Shown here one piece after another: positions 1 through 9,822 of a stretch of DNA of 64,000 nt (positions are counted from its first letter, which is position 1; each line of letters begins with the position of its first letter). The DNA comes from Phaeobacter sp. 11ANDIMAR09 (lineage in GTDB: Bacteria; Pseudomonadota; Alphaproteobacteria; Rhodobacterales; Rhodobacteraceae). The translations under genes were made by a program, and so were the position numbers. Under the pieces are notes generated by a model, which worked only from the letters and a program-made list of their open reading frames with translations, did not search any database and was not told the DNA's origin. The stretch is taken from NCBI RefSeq assembly GCF_001294455.1, contig NZ_LIKT01000007.1:1-64000 (forward strand). The letters run 5' to 3'.

Positions 1-292
1 TATTCACCCGCCGCAGGACCAGTTCTTCGCCGCCGGGCAATCCCGCCTCTTCCAGAATTGCATGGGCCGGGTGGTCCCTGCCCAGCTCGAATTCCGCAAT
101 GACCTCTCCCTGGGCAGCCCCCTGGCGGACCAATTCAGCGCGTCCACGCCACCCCAGCACAAAACCAAGCGAATCCAGCAGGATCGACTTCCCTGCCCCG
201 GTTTCACCGGTCAGCACATTCAAGCCTGGCTGAAACGCCAGCTCCAGGTGGTCAATGATCAGCAGATCACGGATATCAAGTGCACGCAGCAT
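1..292 (-). CDS. recN: DNA repair protein RecN (N-terminal part, runs off the window edge)
   Basis: RecN is an SMC-like ATPase that acts at DNA double-strand breaks during recombinational repair. Only the first 97 residues are visible. They begin MLRALDIRDLLIIDHLEL and carry the Walker A motif GETGAGKS at residues 29-36, followed by the SLGFVLGWRGRAELVR segment typical of RecN. The ATG at 292 is the only start that leaves the family N-terminus intact. The gene lies 36 bp downstream of bamD in the same direction, the usual order in Rhodobacterales. Confidence 0.93.
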   Translation of the reverse strand, partial: MLRALDIRDLLIIDHLELAFQPGLNVLTGETGAGKSILLDSLGFVLGWRGRAELVRQGAAQGEVIAEFELGRDHPAHAILEEAGLPGGEELVLRRVN

Positions 293-328
293 GGCCAGAT
301 GTATCGCCTTGTTCTTTCGGCAGGCAGA

Positions 329-1177
329 TCAGAGCCAGCGCCCTTTGATCGACTGGCGGTAGATCTGGCTCAGCCAGTTATTGCCGCGATCCTTCAGTTT
401 AAGCCCCTGCGAAGTCAGCAGTTTATAGCTGTCCTCATACCAATCGGTAGACTGATAGTTATGGCCCAGAATAGCCCCGGCGGTCTGCGCTTCGTCGAGC
501 AGGCCCAAAGACAGATAGGCTTCGACCAGGCGATGCAGAGCTTCGGCCGTGTGGCTGGTGGTCTGGAACTCCTCGACCACAACCCGGAAGCGGTTGATGG
601 CAGAAGTATAATGGCCACGGCGCAGATAGTAGCGTCCGATTTCCATTTCCTTGCCCGCCAGGTGATCAAAAGCGAGATCAAACTTGAGGATTGCGGAAGT
701 GGCATATTCGCTGTCTGGGTAGACTTCGATCACTGTGCGCAGCGCCTGCAGCGCCTGGAAGGTCAGCCCCTGATCGCGGCCAACTTCGTCGATCTGGTCA
801 TAATAGCTCAACGCCAAAAGATACTGCGCATAGGCGGCATCTTCATCCGTCGGATAGAAATCTATGAAACGCTGCGCGGCACCGCGACTTTCCTCATAGT
901 TTTTGGCTTTGTGATTGGCAAAGGCCTGCATGATCAATGCCTGTTTGGCATATTCCGAATAAGGGTAAAGCCGTTCGATTTCAGAGAAGTAGAAGGCTGC
1001 GTCCTTGGTGCGGCTGCGCGCCAGCTCGAACTCACCACGCTCAAAGATCTGCTGAGGTGTAAAGCTCTCCAGCGGCACGGTCTGCTCGGCGGCGCCACCG
1101 TCCCCGCCACATCCAGAGAGTGCTGCCATCAACAGAGCCGCGCTGATAAATTTGGCTCCTGCCTTGATGCCGATCAT
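329..1177 (-). CDS. bamD: Outer membrane assembly lipoprotein BamD
   Basis: BamD is the essential lipoprotein of the BAM complex that inserts beta-barrel proteins into the outer membrane. The 282-residue product begins with a lipoprotein signal peptide whose lipobox LSGC places the lipidated cysteine at residue 23. It continues with TPR-like helical repeats (for example ERGEFELARSRTKDAAFYF and ALIMQAFANHKAKNYEESR), as expected for the family. It sits between lpxC and recN. A terminator upstream (1367-1393) suggests it has its own promoter in the roughly 280 bp gap. Confidence 0.93.
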   Translation of the reverse strand: MIGIKAGAKFISAALLMAALSGCGGDGGAAEQTVPLESFTPQQIFERGEFELARSRTKDAAFYFSEIERLYPYSEYAKQALIMQAFANHKAKNYEESRGAAQRFIDFYPTDEDAAYAQYLLALSYYDQIDEVGRDQGLTFQALQALRTVIEVYPDSEYATSAILKFDLAFDHLAGKEMEIGRYYLRRGHYTSAINRFRVVVEEFQTTSHTAEALHRLVEAYLSLGLLDEAQTAGAILGHNYQSTDWYEDSYKLLTSQGLKLKDRGNNWLSQIYRQSIKGRWL

Positions 1178-1366
1178 ATCGCCTTAACCTCACCGTCTTT
1201 GACTTTCGGGTGTCATGCCCCGGGTTCTGCCCCGTTTAGCACATTCATCCAGCGTGCAAAACGTCTTTCATCCACATTGCCCCCACTTGGCAGAGAATGT
1301 TTGGACAGGTCAAGCCTGTCCGCTCGGTGCCTAGGCCACGCCGGCGGGGCTCCGCCTTTTGATACA

Positions 1367-1393
1367 GAAAAAGGCCCCGGAAAACAGGGCCCT
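1367..1393 (-). terminator. Rho-independent terminator of lpxC
   Basis: Read on the minus strand, a GC-rich stem (GGCCC pairing with GGGCC, loop about 9 nt) is followed directly by a run of five T. It lies about 65 bp after the lpxC stop codon and closes the lpxC transcript before bamD. The rest of the 1178-1455 gap shows no gene. Confidence 0.75.
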
Positions 1394-1455
1394 CGCAACA
1401 ATCTTGCCGCGCATCTGGTCAGTTACAATCAAAGCCAAAGGCTGAAGCCGGGCGA

Positions 1456-2391
1456 TCAGGCCACGCGGCGGCTGATACGGGGAATTTCCGAGCGCACAAG
1501 ACCCTGGCCTGGAAGGCGCGCGGTCATTGCCAGATCACAATCTACCTGGCGCATAGCACCGGGGGTCGCAAAGAGCGCACGCAGGAGCGTATTGGTCAGG
1601 GCATGTCCCGCCCGGTCACCAACATAGCGCCCCAGCAAAGGGCCACCCGCCAGCGCCAGATCCCCAAGCGCATCCAGCATCTTGTGACGCACAGGTTCAT
1701 CTGAGTGACGCAGACCAGCCCCGCTCTCAACCCGGTTACCATCAAAGACAATTGCATTTTCACCAGGAACCCCACCCAGCGCCAGGCCATTGGCCTGCAT
1801 GGCCTCAACATCGGCGCGGCGGCAGAAGGTGCGGCTGTCACAAAGTTCGCGTACAAAGGCGCCATTGCGCAAATCCAGAACCCGGCTTTGACGGCCAATT
1901 TCCTGCTCGTCAAAATCGATGTGGAATTCAATCATAAGGCGATCGCAGGGCAGCAATGTAGCAGTTGCCCCATCTTTTTCTACGGTCACCGGTTTGAGCA
2001 CCTGGATCGCCGAAACCGGGGTGTTCAAACGGTGAACCCCCTGAGCCATAATCCCATGCACAAACTCCGCAGAAGAGCCGTCCAAGATCGGAACCTCAGG
2101 ACCATCAATTTCAATCAGCGCATTGTGGACACCACAGCCGGCCAAAGCCGCCATGACATGCTCAACGGTGGAGACAGAAACGCCTGCTGCATTCACCAGT
2201 CGGGTACATAGAGCGGTGCGCTCAACATAGTTCCAAAGAGCGGGAACGATGGTATTGCCCAAAGCGATGTCAGTGCGTTTGAAAACGATGCCGTGTCCTG
2301 CTGCTGCAGGGTTGATCACCAGGCGTGTCGACTGACCAGAATGCAGGCCGACCCCTTCAAATGTCACTGATGCTTTAAGCGTATTTTGCAC
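1456..2391 (-). CDS. lpxC: UDP-3-O-acyl-N-acetylglucosamine deacetylase LpxC
   Basis: LpxC is the zinc-dependent deacetylase that catalyses the committed step of lipid A synthesis in the cytoplasm. The 311-residue product shows family landmarks VTFEGVGLHSG near the N-terminus, the zinc-ligand motif STVEHVMAAL, LDGSSAEFV, and VRHKMLDALGDLAL near the C-terminus. The reading frame is open upstream to 2520, but no ATG gives a sensible N-terminus. I chose the GTG at 2391 because AGGAG lies about 6 bases before it and the length then matches the family (about 305 residues). It follows ftsZ with its own terminator in between, so it is probably a separate transcript. Confidence 0.93.
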   Translation of the reverse strand: MQNTLKASVTFEGVGLHSGQSTRLVINPAAAGHGIVFKRTDIALGNTIVPALWNYVERTALCTRLVNAAGVSVSTVEHVMAALAGCGVHNALIEIDGPEVPILDGSSAEFVHGIMAQGVHRLNTPVSAIQVLKPVTVEKDGATATLLPCDRLMIEFHIDFDEQEIGRQSRVLDLRNGAFVRELCDSRTFCRRADVEAMQANGLALGGVPGENAIVFDGNRVESGAGLRHSDEPVRHKMLDALGDLALAGGPLLGRYVGDRAGHALTNTLLRALFATPGAMRQVDCDLAMTARLPGQGLVRSEIPRISRRVA

Positions 2392-2553
2392 CTTGTGCTC
2401 CTGGTCCTTATGTCCGGCGACAGGCGCCGTGTTGGAGAAATAGGTAAGGATTTCACAAAAAAGCCACAACTCAATCTTTGTAACGGATTGAAACATGACT
2501 GTAACAGATAGGCAAAACACTGCTCAGTCGCGTATAAAATATTGTTTTTAAAC

Positions 2554-2580
2554 AAAAAAGGGCCGCCTGAAGGCGACCCT
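2554..2580 (-). terminator. Rho-independent terminator of ftsZ
   Basis: On the minus strand a hairpin AGGGTCGCCT-TC-AGGCGGCCCT with one internal mismatch is followed by TTTTTTG. It starts about 20 bp after the ftsZ stop codon and ends the ddl-ftsQAZ run of genes. Confidence 0.85.
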
Positions 2581-2600
2581 TAATCTTGATTAGTGAAAAG

Positions 2601-4319
2601 TTAATTTGCCTGGCGGCGCAGGAAAGCAGGAATTTCGATACGATCTTGCTCTGCATCGGGCTCCTGTTGCTGAACCGGCTGCGGCTGTGGCGCTGCTGCC
2701 TGCTGCTGAATCGGTGGCTGCTGGCGCACGGGCTGCGGCTTTGCAGCCTGGGTTTCAGCGGCGCTACCGGTCATCCGGTGGATCAGAGAGTTGAGCCCAA
2801 AACGGCGTTGCTCGGAATGCTGTTCAGCTTCCGAAGAGGACGCTGCGGCCGCCTGACGCTGCTGCGGCTGAGCGGCTGGAGCCGACTGAACCGGCGCTTG
2901 AGCCGGAGCGGGCTGCGCCATCGGCTGCTGCCCCTGGGCCCGCGCCGCTGCCGCTTGCAGACGCACGATAGCATCCGCCGAAGGTGTCCCCGGAGCCGGG
3001 GCTTTGGGTGCTACAAAAGAGGCACCGGGCTGCTCTTCGGCCGCATCCGCCTGAGGCTGGAACGCAGGAACCTGTGGCTGATAGGCGGGCTGTGGCAGCC
3101 CGTCCTGGCCGGTGTCTTCGATCTCTTCAAAAATGTCCTCGGCCTGCTCTTGAGCAGCAACCTGCTGCACATCCATACCTTCGAACAGGGAGGGCTCCTG
3201 TGGCGCCGGTGCCGGCTCAGGTACTGCAACCTGAGGTTGCTCGATTGGGGTGCTCAGCTCAAGAGGAGCCGCGCGTGTCTGTTCGACGCTGACAGATTTT
3301 TTCAGCGGCGCCGACATCGGACGGCGCGGAACCGGAATCTCGGTCATCACTTCGGTGGCATCAATGCCCGTTGCCACGACGGAGACGCGCATCTTGCCTT
3401 CCATAGCCGTATCCAGTGTGGAGCCGACGATGATATTCGCCTCAGGGTCCACCTCTTCGCGGATGCGATTGGCGGCCTCGTCCAGCTCAAACAGCGTGAG
3501 GTCATGTGCGCCGGTGATATTGATAAGCACACCCTTGGCGCCACGCAGGCTGATTTCATCGAGCAGCGGGTTGGCGATGGCCTTTTCAGCGGCCTGAACG
3601 GCGCGATCTTCGCCCTCGGCCTCACCGGTCCCCATCATCGCTTTGCCCATCTCGTCCATCACGGCGCGCACATCGGCAAAGTCGAGGTTGATCAGGCCCG
3701 GACGGACCATCAGATCAGTCACGCCTTTAACGCCCTGATACAACACGTCATCGGCCATCGAGAAGGCCTCGGTGAAGGTGGTCTTTTCATTGGCCAGACG
3801 GAACAGGTTCTGGTTGGGAATGATGATCAGCGTATCCACGACCTTTTGCAGGGCTTCGACACCCTCCTCGGCCTGCTTCATCCGCTTGTTGCCTTCGAAC
3901 TGGAACGGTTTGGTCACAACACCAACCGTCAGAACCCCCAGCTCACGGGCGGCCTGCGCGATGATCGGAGCAGCCCCCGTGCCTGTACCACCGCCCATAC
4001 CGGCTGTGATGAAGCACATATGTGCACCAGCCAGGTGATCCACAATCTGCTCGATGCTTTCTTCAGCAGACGCCGAGCCAACGGAGGGGCGCGCCCCAGC
4101 GCCCAGGCCTTCGGTGACTTTTACGCCCAACTGGATCCGGCTTTTCGCCGCGTTTTGTTGCAGGGCCTGAGCATCGGTATTGGCGACGACAAAATCGACG
4201 CCCTCCAGCTCTTTTGCGATCATATTGTTGACCGCATTGCCACCTGCGCCGCCGACACCGAACACGGTGATCTTAGGGGCCAGTTCTTCCTGCCCGGGCA
4301 TCGAAAGGTTCAATGTCAT
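2601..4319 (-). CDS. ftsZ: Cell division protein FtsZ
   Basis: FtsZ is the tubulin-like GTPase that polymerises into the Z ring at midcell. The 572-residue product contains the tubulin signature GGGTGTG (residues 109-115), the T7 loop NLDFADV and a complete GTPase core to about residue 330. A very long Pro/Gln/Ala-rich linker follows, then the conserved C-terminal peptide [12 protein letters not shown] that binds FtsA. E. coli FtsZ is about 383 residues; long linkers are usual in alphaproteobacteria. I chose the ATG at 4319 (GGAAAGAGC just upstream) over an in-frame start 60 bases earlier because [13 protein letters not shown] is the standard N-terminus. It is 375 bp downstream of ftsA and probably also has its own promoter. 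Confidence 0.97.
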   Translation of the reverse strand: MTLNLSMPGQEELAPKITVFGVGGAGGNAVNNMIAKELEGVDFVVANTDAQALQQNAAKSRIQLGVKVTEGLGAGARPSVGSASAEESIEQIVDHLAGAHMCFITAGMGGGTGTGAAPIIAQAARELGVLTVGVVTKPFQFEGNKRMKQAEEGVEALQKVVDTLIIIPNQNLFRLANEKTTFTEAFSMADDVLYQGVKGVTDLMVRPGLINLDFADVRAVMDEMGKAMMGTGEAEGEDRAVQAAEKAIANPLLDEISLRGAKGVLINITGAHDLTLFELDEAANRIREEVDPEANIIVGSTLDTAMEGKMRVSVVATGIDATEVMTEIPVPRRPMSAPLKKSVSVEQTRAAPLELSTPIEQPQVAVPEPAPAPQEPSLFEGMDVQQVAAQEQAEDIFEEIEDTGQDGLPQPAYQPQVPAFQPQADAAEEQPGASFVAPKAPAPGTPSADAIVRLQAAAARAQGQQPMAQPAPAQAPVQSAPAAQPQQRQAAAASSSEAEQHSEQRRFGLNSLIHRMTGSAAETQAAKPQPVRQQPPIQQQAAAPQPQPVQQQEPDAEQDRIEIPAFLRRQAN

Positions 4320-4694
4320 GCTCTTTCCGCCTGTTTCTTGAGCCCTCCCGCAAGGGCTATTCCTGTTAATCCGCTTCAATCCTACCGTGAAGGCGGAGTC
4401 TCGTCATCCTAAAAAACGAAATATACCACAAAATATGGGCCAAATTCGAGAAGAACCCGCAACTCTCCGCTCATTCAGGCAGATCTGGTAGAAAACGACA
4501 AACCATGACACAATAGAAAACAGGGCCCAGTGGCGGCACCCCAGGGTCCTTAGGTTTGTATGTATGGTTGCCTTCTGCTCGGCAATTCGGCGTCACTTTT
4601 TGCGACTGTTAAATCTTTGTTATCCGGTTTTCCCAGCCCTGTCACCCAGTTCGTTCCAGGTTTTTCCACAGGCTGGGGATATTTTTTTCTACGC
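4320..4694. other. ftsA-ftsZ intergenic region with a CtrA-like box
   Basis: These 375 bases hold no convincing gene. They include a near match to the CtrA box TTAA-N7-TTAA at 4609-4623 (TTAA, 7 bases, TTAT) and a DnaA-box-like TTTTCCACA near 4662. FtsZ transcription is CtrA- and DnaA-controlled in Caulobacter, so a regulated ftsZ promoter here is plausible, but the matches are imperfect and could be chance. Confidence 0.3.
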
Positions 4695-6029
4695 TTACCA
4701 ATTGTCCCGGAACCAGCGCACCGCACGGCTGAGTGATCGAGCCGGATAGCGGTCGACTGGCGTTTCAAAGTCCCACCATTCATCCTGCGGATGGGCGGCA
4801 AAGAGACAAAGTCCAACGGAAGCCGCAAAACCAGGGCCTGTGGCCGATTGCGGTAGGCCATGAACCCGCAAAGGACGCCCCAAACGCACCTGCTGCCCCA
4901 GGATCCGGGAGGCCAAACCGTCGAGCCCAAGGATCTGACTCGAGCCGCCGGTGAGAACGATCTGCTGGCTGGGAAGGTATTCGAATCCGGCGGCATCAAG
5001 CCGCGCGCGCACCTCTTCGAGGATTTCCTCGACACGGGGGCGCATAATGCCAATGAGTTCGGCCCGGCTGACGGTGCGGCGGTCATGCTCCCAATCGCCG
5101 GTATCACCGCCAATATCGATCATGTCGCGATCATCCACCCCAGTGGCATGAACGCCTCCGCAGAAGGTTTTAATCCGCTCAGCATTGGCCATAGGCACAC
5201 CCAGCCCCATGGAAATATCGCTGGTGATGTGATCACCGCCCATCCGCACCGCATCGGCATAGATCATATGTTTCTTCATAAAGACCGAAATGGAGGTGGA
5301 GCCGCCCCCCATGTCAATGCAGGCCGCGCCCAGCTCCTGCTCGTCCTCGACCAGTGCCGCATAGCCTGAGGCATAGGCCGAAGAGGCAATTCCCGCGAGC
5401 TCCAGATCGCAGCGTTGAATACAGCGCACCAGATTTTGCACCGTTCCAGTATCCACGGTCAGCATATGCATATCCACCGCCAGGGTCTGCCCCAACTGGC
5501 CACGCGGATCTGCAAGGCCAGAGCGGTTGTCCAGCGCAAAATTGACCGGCTGCGCATGCAAAACTTCGCGATCTGCCCCATATTCCGGCACCTCGCAGGC
5601 GGCCAGAACCTGGGCGATCTCTCCCTCAGAGACCTCCTGGCCCTCCAGCTCCAACCGGGCATCCAGCCCATAGGATCGCGGATTGGCCCCTGAGAAACTG
5701 GCGATCACGTGATCCACACGCACCCCTGCCATTTTCTGCGCCGCCTGCACGGCGGTACGAATGGCGCGCTCGGTTTCCTGCATGGCGGTGATTTCGCCAA
5801 ACTGTACCCCACGAGACCGCGTGGTCGCAGCGCCAATCACCCGAAAGCCAGATTGCCCTGCCAAGGAGCCAATGGAATTGTCTTCGCTGAGCCGGCTGGA
5901 GCCATCGAAGCGCAGCACCAGGCAGGCAATCTTGGAGCTGCCGATATCCAGAATGGCAACGACACCACGCTGCATCGCCTGACGGCGCATCTGCCGCATC
6001 GCGCGCTGGGACTGATAAAGATCCGTCAT
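4695..6029 (-). CDS. ftsA: Cell division protein FtsA
   Basis: FtsA is the actin-like ATPase that anchors FtsZ filaments to the cytoplasmic membrane and recruits later divisome proteins. The 444-residue product has actin-fold motifs: phosphate 1 VVAILDIGSSKIACLV, phosphate 2 CIDMGGGSTSISVF and the adenosine motif IVLTGGSSQILG. The C-terminus ends in DRYPARSLSRAVRWFRDNW, a good membrane-binding amphipathic helix. The ATG at 6029 touches the ftsQ stop codon, which implies translational coupling; a GTG four codons earlier (6041) is an alternative start. Confidence 0.95.
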   Translation of the reverse strand: MTDLYQSQRAMRQMRRQAMQRGVVAILDIGSSKIACLVLRFDGSSRLSEDNSIGSLAGQSGFRVIGAATTRSRGVQFGEITAMQETERAIRTAVQAAQKMAGVRVDHVIASFSGANPRSYGLDARLELEGQEVSEGEIAQVLAACEVPEYGADREVLHAQPVNFALDNRSGLADPRGQLGQTLAVDMHMLTVDTGTVQNLVRCIQRCDLELAGIASSAYASGYAALVEDEQELGAACIDMGGGSTSISVFMKKHMIYADAVRMGGDHITSDISMGLGVPMANAERIKTFCGGVHATGVDDRDMIDIGGDTGDWEHDRRTVSRAELIGIMRPRVEEILEEVRARLDAAGFEYLPSQQIVLTGGSSQILGLDGLASRILGQQVRLGRPLRVHGLPQSATGPGFAASVGLCLFAAHPQDEWWDFETPVDRYPARSLSRAVRWFRDNW

Positions 6030-6030
6030 C

Positions 6031-6921
6031 CTACAACCCACCCTCGTTCATTTCTCTGATGCGCCACCAGTTTTCCACTGCTTTCTCCGTCATTCGAACT
6101 GTCGGCCGTGCCGCAATCCGCATATCCACCGCCGCGACATCGCGCTCCAGCAGATCCTGTACTTCACTCACCACGATCACCCGCTCCAAGGCCTGGACCG
6201 GCTGGTCCTGCGGCAGCATGATGCGCTGCCCGCGATCCAGCACCACGTCCCAGCGGCGCTTCCCAATGCGGACCAGCCCGCGCAGACGGGTGCCAAGAGG
6301 GCGGGCGGTGGCAAAAAGCGCCAGGGCCTCAGCCGCAACAAGATCCGCGGACTCGCCTGCGATCAGAGGCAAATCCGGGTGCATGGCCCGCCGCCCCAGC
6401 TCAGCCACATGAGCCCCCGTATCGTCCAACAAGGCCAGACCTTCGTGGTTGCGCCAGATCAGAGCGGGGCGGCGCTCTTCCACATCGATCTGCAAAATGC
6501 CTCCGGGGCGAATGCGCACATTGGCGGTTTTCACCGGGTCCAGGCTTTCGATCTGCATCCGGATCTGCGCCAGATCCAGGTCAAAGGAGCTGACCGGAAA
6601 TTCCAGCGGCATCACTTCACGTACATCCTGCGCAACCGAAGTCCCTGCCCCGTCTATGGCCATGACATTGACCATGAATTCGGGGCGCTCTTCGATTGCG
6701 GCCCAGAGTGCGCGCAGATTGTCACCAACCATCTCGCGCCGGGACCCATCCGCCAGAAACGCGCCACCAGCGGCAAGCATAAGGCACAGCGGCACGCCGT
6801 ATTTCAGCCCAAAGCGAATACCAGGCGTGAGCATCCAGCGCTGCAACCGATACTTCAGGCGCGAGGGCGCTGGATCGGCCTGGTTGCCCTTGCGCTTAAA
6901 CTGGCCCTTCAGCGTCCGCAT
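6031..6921 (-). CDS. ftsQ: Cell division protein FtsQ
   Basis: FtsQ is the bitopic divisome protein that links cytoplasmic and periplasmic division proteins. The 296-residue product has a basic cytoplasmic N-terminus, one membrane helix at about residues 40-60, a POTRA domain ([15 protein letters not shown] region) and the FtsQ beta domain. The start overlaps the end of ddl by 13 bases and the stop abuts ftsA, so ddl, ftsQ and ftsA form one operon. Confidence 0.93.
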   Translation of the reverse strand: MRTLKGQFKRKGNQADPAPSRLKYRLQRWMLTPGIRFGLKYGVPLCLMLAAGGAFLADGSRREMVGDNLRALWAAIEERPEFMVNVMAIDGAGTSVAQDVREVMPLEFPVSSFDLDLAQIRMQIESLDPVKTANVRIRPGGILQIDVEERRPALIWRNHEGLALLDDTGAHVAELGRRAMHPDLPLIAGESADLVAAEALALFATARPLGTRLRGLVRIGKRRWDVVLDRGQRIMLPQDQPVQALERVIVVSEVQDLLERDVAAVDMRIAARPTVRMTEKAVENWWRIREMNEGGL

Positions 6922-7829
6922 GATGCATCCTCAACCAGCCAGGCGCACAGAGCCCCAAAAGAAATCCCGCAATAGGCCGCCTGTTCTGGAGCCAGTGAGG
7001 TCGGAGTCATACCGGGCTGATTGTTTGTCTCCAACAGGATCAGGCCCTCGGCCCCCTTGGTCTCATCCCAGCGAATGTCTGTGCGGCTCAGCCCCCGACA
7101 GCCCAGAGCGCGATGGGCACGCAGCGCGTAGTCGCAGCAGAGGTCGCGAACATCAGCCGGAAGATCCGCCGGGATCACATGACGTGAGCCGCCAGCCTTG
7201 TATTTGGCATCATAGTCATACCAGCCATCGGTAAGAATATCTGTCACCTCGAGGGCCCGATCTCCCAGCACTGAAACGCTAAGCTCGCGTCCAGGAGCAA
7301 AGGCCTCGACCAAGACCTCATCCGGCATATCGGGAGACAGTTGCGGCGGCCCATTGGCCGCCTCATGCACCAGGTATATTCCAACACTGGAACCTTCATT
7401 GTTGGGTTTCACCACATAGGGTGGCGCCATCACATGCGCGGCCATCACCGCATCTTTGGCAAACAGGCCACTGACCATGATCGGCAGACCTGCCTCCTGG
7501 AACACCATCTTGCTGCGCTGCTTGTCCATCGCCAAGGCCGAGGCCAGCACGCCAGAGTGAGTATAGGGCAGCCCCATCCATTCCAACAGCCCCTGGACAC
7601 AGCCATCTTCGCCCCAGCGGCCATGCAGGGCGTTAAATACCACATCTGGTTGGAGTGCCGTCAGCTGTGCATAAAGATCCGGACCCGCGTCCAGTTCAAC
7701 CACATCATATCCTTCGCCCCGTAGTGCGGCTGCGCATTCACGCCCACTGGACAAAGAGACCTCGCGTTCAGCTGAAGGTCCGCCCAATAGTACCGCCACT
7801 TTCGGGAGTGTTCTGCTCGACTCACCCAC
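6909..7829 (-). CDS. ddl: D-alanine--D-alanine ligase
   Basis: Ddl is the cytoplasmic ATP-grasp enzyme that joins two D-alanines for the peptidoglycan stem peptide. The 306-residue product shows [19 protein letters not shown] at the N-terminus, the glycine-rich ATP-grasp loop NNEGSSVGI, and the metal and substrate motif [14 protein letters not shown] (LLEVNTxPGMT in most relatives). The start is GTG at 7829, with GAGG seven bases upstream. It heads the ftsQ-ftsA operon and is separated from murB by a 400 bp gap. Confidence 0.95.
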   Translation of the reverse strand: MGESSRTLPKVAVLLGGPSAEREVSLSSGRECAAALRGEGYDVVELDAGPDLYAQLTALQPDVVFNALHGRWGEDGCVQGLLEWMGLPYTHSGVLASALAMDKQRSKMVFQEAGLPIMVSGLFAKDAVMAAHVMAPPYVVKPNNEGSSVGIYLVHEAANGPPQLSPDMPDEVLVEAFAPGRELSVSVLGDRALEVTDILTDGWYDYDAKYKAGGSRHVIPADLPADVRDLCCDYALRAHRALGCRGLSRTDIRWDETKGAEGLILLETNNQPGMTPTSLAPEQAAYCGISFGALCAWLVEDASCGR

Positions 7830-8233
7830 GATAGCGCCTCAAAATTATCGGGCTTTTCGCCCTTGGTTATTGGAGCCCTTGAAATTGGCCCGCTTTGTTA
7901 TCGGGACGTTGCCCGTATTTTTGTCTGGGTCGTTGCCCATCGTCATTATTAGGGGGCCTAGCCCCTTTTTCACTGCAAGATCCAGGACCTTGCCTCCCCA
8001 AATGGCCGCCTGATGCCACCGAGAAAAAAACATGTGCCCAGCTCTCAGGGCCCTATGCCATCTTAACGCCGCATGTCTTACCGGAGTATTAACAGCGCCT
8101 TTACCAGTCTTAAGATTACCCCTGCCCGCGGTCACGCCCCATTGGATCAAAAATACATTCAAAAGTCCCCAAATTGCCCCAGAGCGGGTTGAAAAGGCGA
8201 CTAATTTCGGAATGTTCCGAGGCTACTCTTGCG
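7830..8233. other. murB-ddl intergenic region with hairpin and CtrA-like box
   Basis: About 400 bases with no recognisable gene. On the plus strand GGGGC-cta-GCCCC followed by TTTTT (7952-7969) looks like a rho-independent terminator, although no plus-strand gene precedes it. A near CtrA box, TTAC-N7-TTAA, is at 8078-8092. The promoter for ddl-ftsQA most likely lies here. A 105-codon minus-strand frame in this stretch does not resemble a protein I know and I do not call it. Confidence 0.35.
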
Positions 8234-9184
8234 TCAATCATATTCTTTTGGCTGGGGTTCTCCGACCCGCATGATTTCCCACTTTAGCTCTATGCCGGAA
8301 TTGGCGTAAACCTTTTTTCTGACATCTTCGCCCAAAGTTTCCAGATCTGCGGCAGTTGCGCCACCGGTATTGATCATAAAATTAGAGTGCTTCTCGCTCA
8401 TCTGTGCGCCACCAACGCGCGCGCCGCGCAGCCCGGCGTCGTCAATTACCTTCCAGGCCTTCAGATCCTGAACGTCATCCGCGCGCCCCGTAGAGGAAAA
8501 CCCGGCAGGATTGCGAAAGGTCGACCCGGCCGAACGTTCCTTGGTGGGCTGGGTCTCATCCCGCTTTTTCAGCTGCGCCTCCATGCGCGCGTGCAGGGCT
8601 TCGGGCTCTGCTGCATCGGCGCGCAAAGTGGCTGACACCAGCACCGCGCCTTCGGGGAGTTCAGTCTGCCGGTACTGAAATTGCAGCTCTTGCCCGGTGA
8701 TCTGGCGCAGCTCTCCATGGCGTGTGACGATCTGGGCAGAGACAAAGTGATCCGCAATATAGGAGCCATAGCAACCAGCATTCATTCGCACCGCTCCACC
8801 AATGGAGCCCGGAATTGTACGCAGGAACGTAAGGTCGAGCCCGGCGTCCGCCGCCTTGCGCGCTACATGAGCATCCAGCGCCGCCGCTCCCGCAGTGACC
8901 AGATCACCCTCCGTCTCGATGGTGTTGAAGCCGCGTCCCAGACGGATCACCACCGCCCGCAAGCCCCCGTCTCGCACAATAAGATTGGAGCCAACACCCA
9001 TAGGAAACACAACCACTTCGGCAGGAAGTTCAGCCAGGAAATGCTGCAGATCCTCAACATCAGCGGGCTGAAACAAATAGTCGGCCGCACCGCCAACCCG
9101 TAACCAGGTCAAGTCTGACAAGCTACGGTTCGCCGTCAGTTTTCCTCTAATCCCGCGAATGTCCATTCCTAAGCCGTTCCTCAT
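8234..9184 (-). CDS. murB: UDP-N-acetylenolpyruvoylglucosamine reductase MurB
   Basis: MurB is the FAD enzyme that reduces UDP-GlcNAc-enolpyruvate to UDP-MurNAc with NADPH. The 316-residue product has the FAD-binding motif [12 protein letters not shown], the segment [19 protein letters not shown] and the proton-donor region [11 protein letters not shown]. The start is ATG at 9184, with a second in-frame ATG at 9166 that would give [14 protein letters not shown] and is also acceptable. It belongs to the dcw cluster between the DUF2484 pair and ddl. Confidence 0.95.
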   Translation of the reverse strand: MRNGLGMDIRGIRGKLTANRSLSDLTWLRVGGAADYLFQPADVEDLQHFLAELPAEVVVFPMGVGSNLIVRDGGLRAVVIRLGRGFNTIETEGDLVTAGAAALDAHVARKAADAGLDLTFLRTIPGSIGGAVRMNAGCYGSYIADHFVSAQIVTRHGELRQITGQELQFQYRQTELPEGAVLVSATLRADAAEPEALHARMEAQLKKRDETQPTKERSAGSTFRNPAGFSSTGRADDVQDLKAWKVIDDAGLRGARVGGAQMSEKHSNFMINTGGATAADLETLGEDVRKKVYANSGIELKWEIMRVGEPQPKEYD

Positions 9185-9301
9185 TCCGTCCGCTTTGAGC
9201 CGGAGTTTACGTCAAATGCGCATCGTCCAAACTGCCTTTTGCCCGTGATCGCAGGCAAAGACAACGGCCCCGCCTCAGACAATAGCTAATCCGCTGTGGG
9301 T

Positions 9302-9580
9302 TCAGTCCAAGCCTGTCTCGGACTTGTCAGCACCTGACCCAATATTTGAACCAAGCCAGCGCCCCAGATAGATCACCGGCCAACGCAGCACACTCACCCC
9401 GGCGCAAAGCACGCCCAGCCCCCACCAGGGGCCGTTTTCATAGACCACATAGCCCAAGAGCGGAATGCCAATTGCGATCAATACATAGGCGCGTCGCCAG
9501 TGATTGTCCTTGCTGGGAAACATGGCCAGCAGATTGGCCAGCAGCGCCCAGACTGCGGCAAGCGTCAGCGAGAGTGTCAT
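9302..9580 (-). CDS. DUF2484 family small membrane protein (second of a pair)
   Basis: This 92-residue protein has two or three hydrophobic segments (LTLAAVWALLANLLAMFPS, AYVLIAIGIPLLGYVVY, GVLCAGVSVLRWPVIYLG) and the W/P pattern of DUF2484, a family typical of Rhodobacterales and found near murB. Function is unknown. The ATG at 9580 has AGGAGG just upstream and overlaps the stop codon of the preceding DUF2484 gene (ATGA), so the two are translationally coupled. Confidence 0.75.
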   Translation of the reverse strand: MTLSLTLAAVWALLANLLAMFPSKDNHWRRAYVLIAIGIPLLGYVVYENGPWWGLGVLCAGVSVLRWPVIYLGRWLGSNIGSGADKSETGLD

Positions 9581-9822
9581 TGTACCTCCTCCTTTGGCTC
9601 GCGCCATTTTCTCCAGTAATAGCGGATTGGGCGGCGATACATCGACCCCACGGCAAACAAGCCAAAGGCCACAGCCAACCAGCCGAGCTCGATCCCCATC
9701 CAGATCAACAGCACCGGGGCCAAAAACAGAAGAATGCGACCCGGCACAAAGTGCCGTTCAACCGGAAGCATCGCCACCGCCGTGGTGGCCAGAACCCACA
9801 AAATTCCAGCGATCAGGCTCAC
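9577..9822 (-). CDS. DUF2484 family small membrane protein (first of a pair)
   Basis: An 81-residue protein beginning VSLIAGILWVLATTAVAMLP, with two or three membrane segments and a basic C-terminus (RRPIRYYWRKWREPKEE). It resembles its downstream neighbour and fits DUF2484. The start is GTG at 9822, which overlaps the stop codon of the APC permease. The longer reading frame in this phase is a shadow of the permease. The overlap on both sides shows that permease, DUF2484 and DUF2484 are made from one message. Confidence 0.7.
   Translation of the reverse strand: MSLIAGILWVLATTAVAMLPVERHFVPGRILLFLAPVLLIWMGIELGWLAVAFGLFAVGSMYRRPIRYYWRKWREPKEEVQ

Noticed and set aside
62-1627. A 521-codon plus-strand open frame opposite bamD and lpxC
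   Set aside because: It is the antisense shadow of bamD and the lpxC end, both of which carry full family motifs on the minus strand.
2586-4412. A 608-codon plus-strand frame opposite ftsZ
   Set aside because: Shadow of ftsZ in GC-rich DNA; composition is arginine- and leucine-rich with no domain.
7845-8162. A 105-codon minus-strand frame between murB and ddl
   Set aside because: No recognisable family and no clear ribosome-binding site; it spans hairpin and promoter-like sequence, so I treat the region as intergenic.
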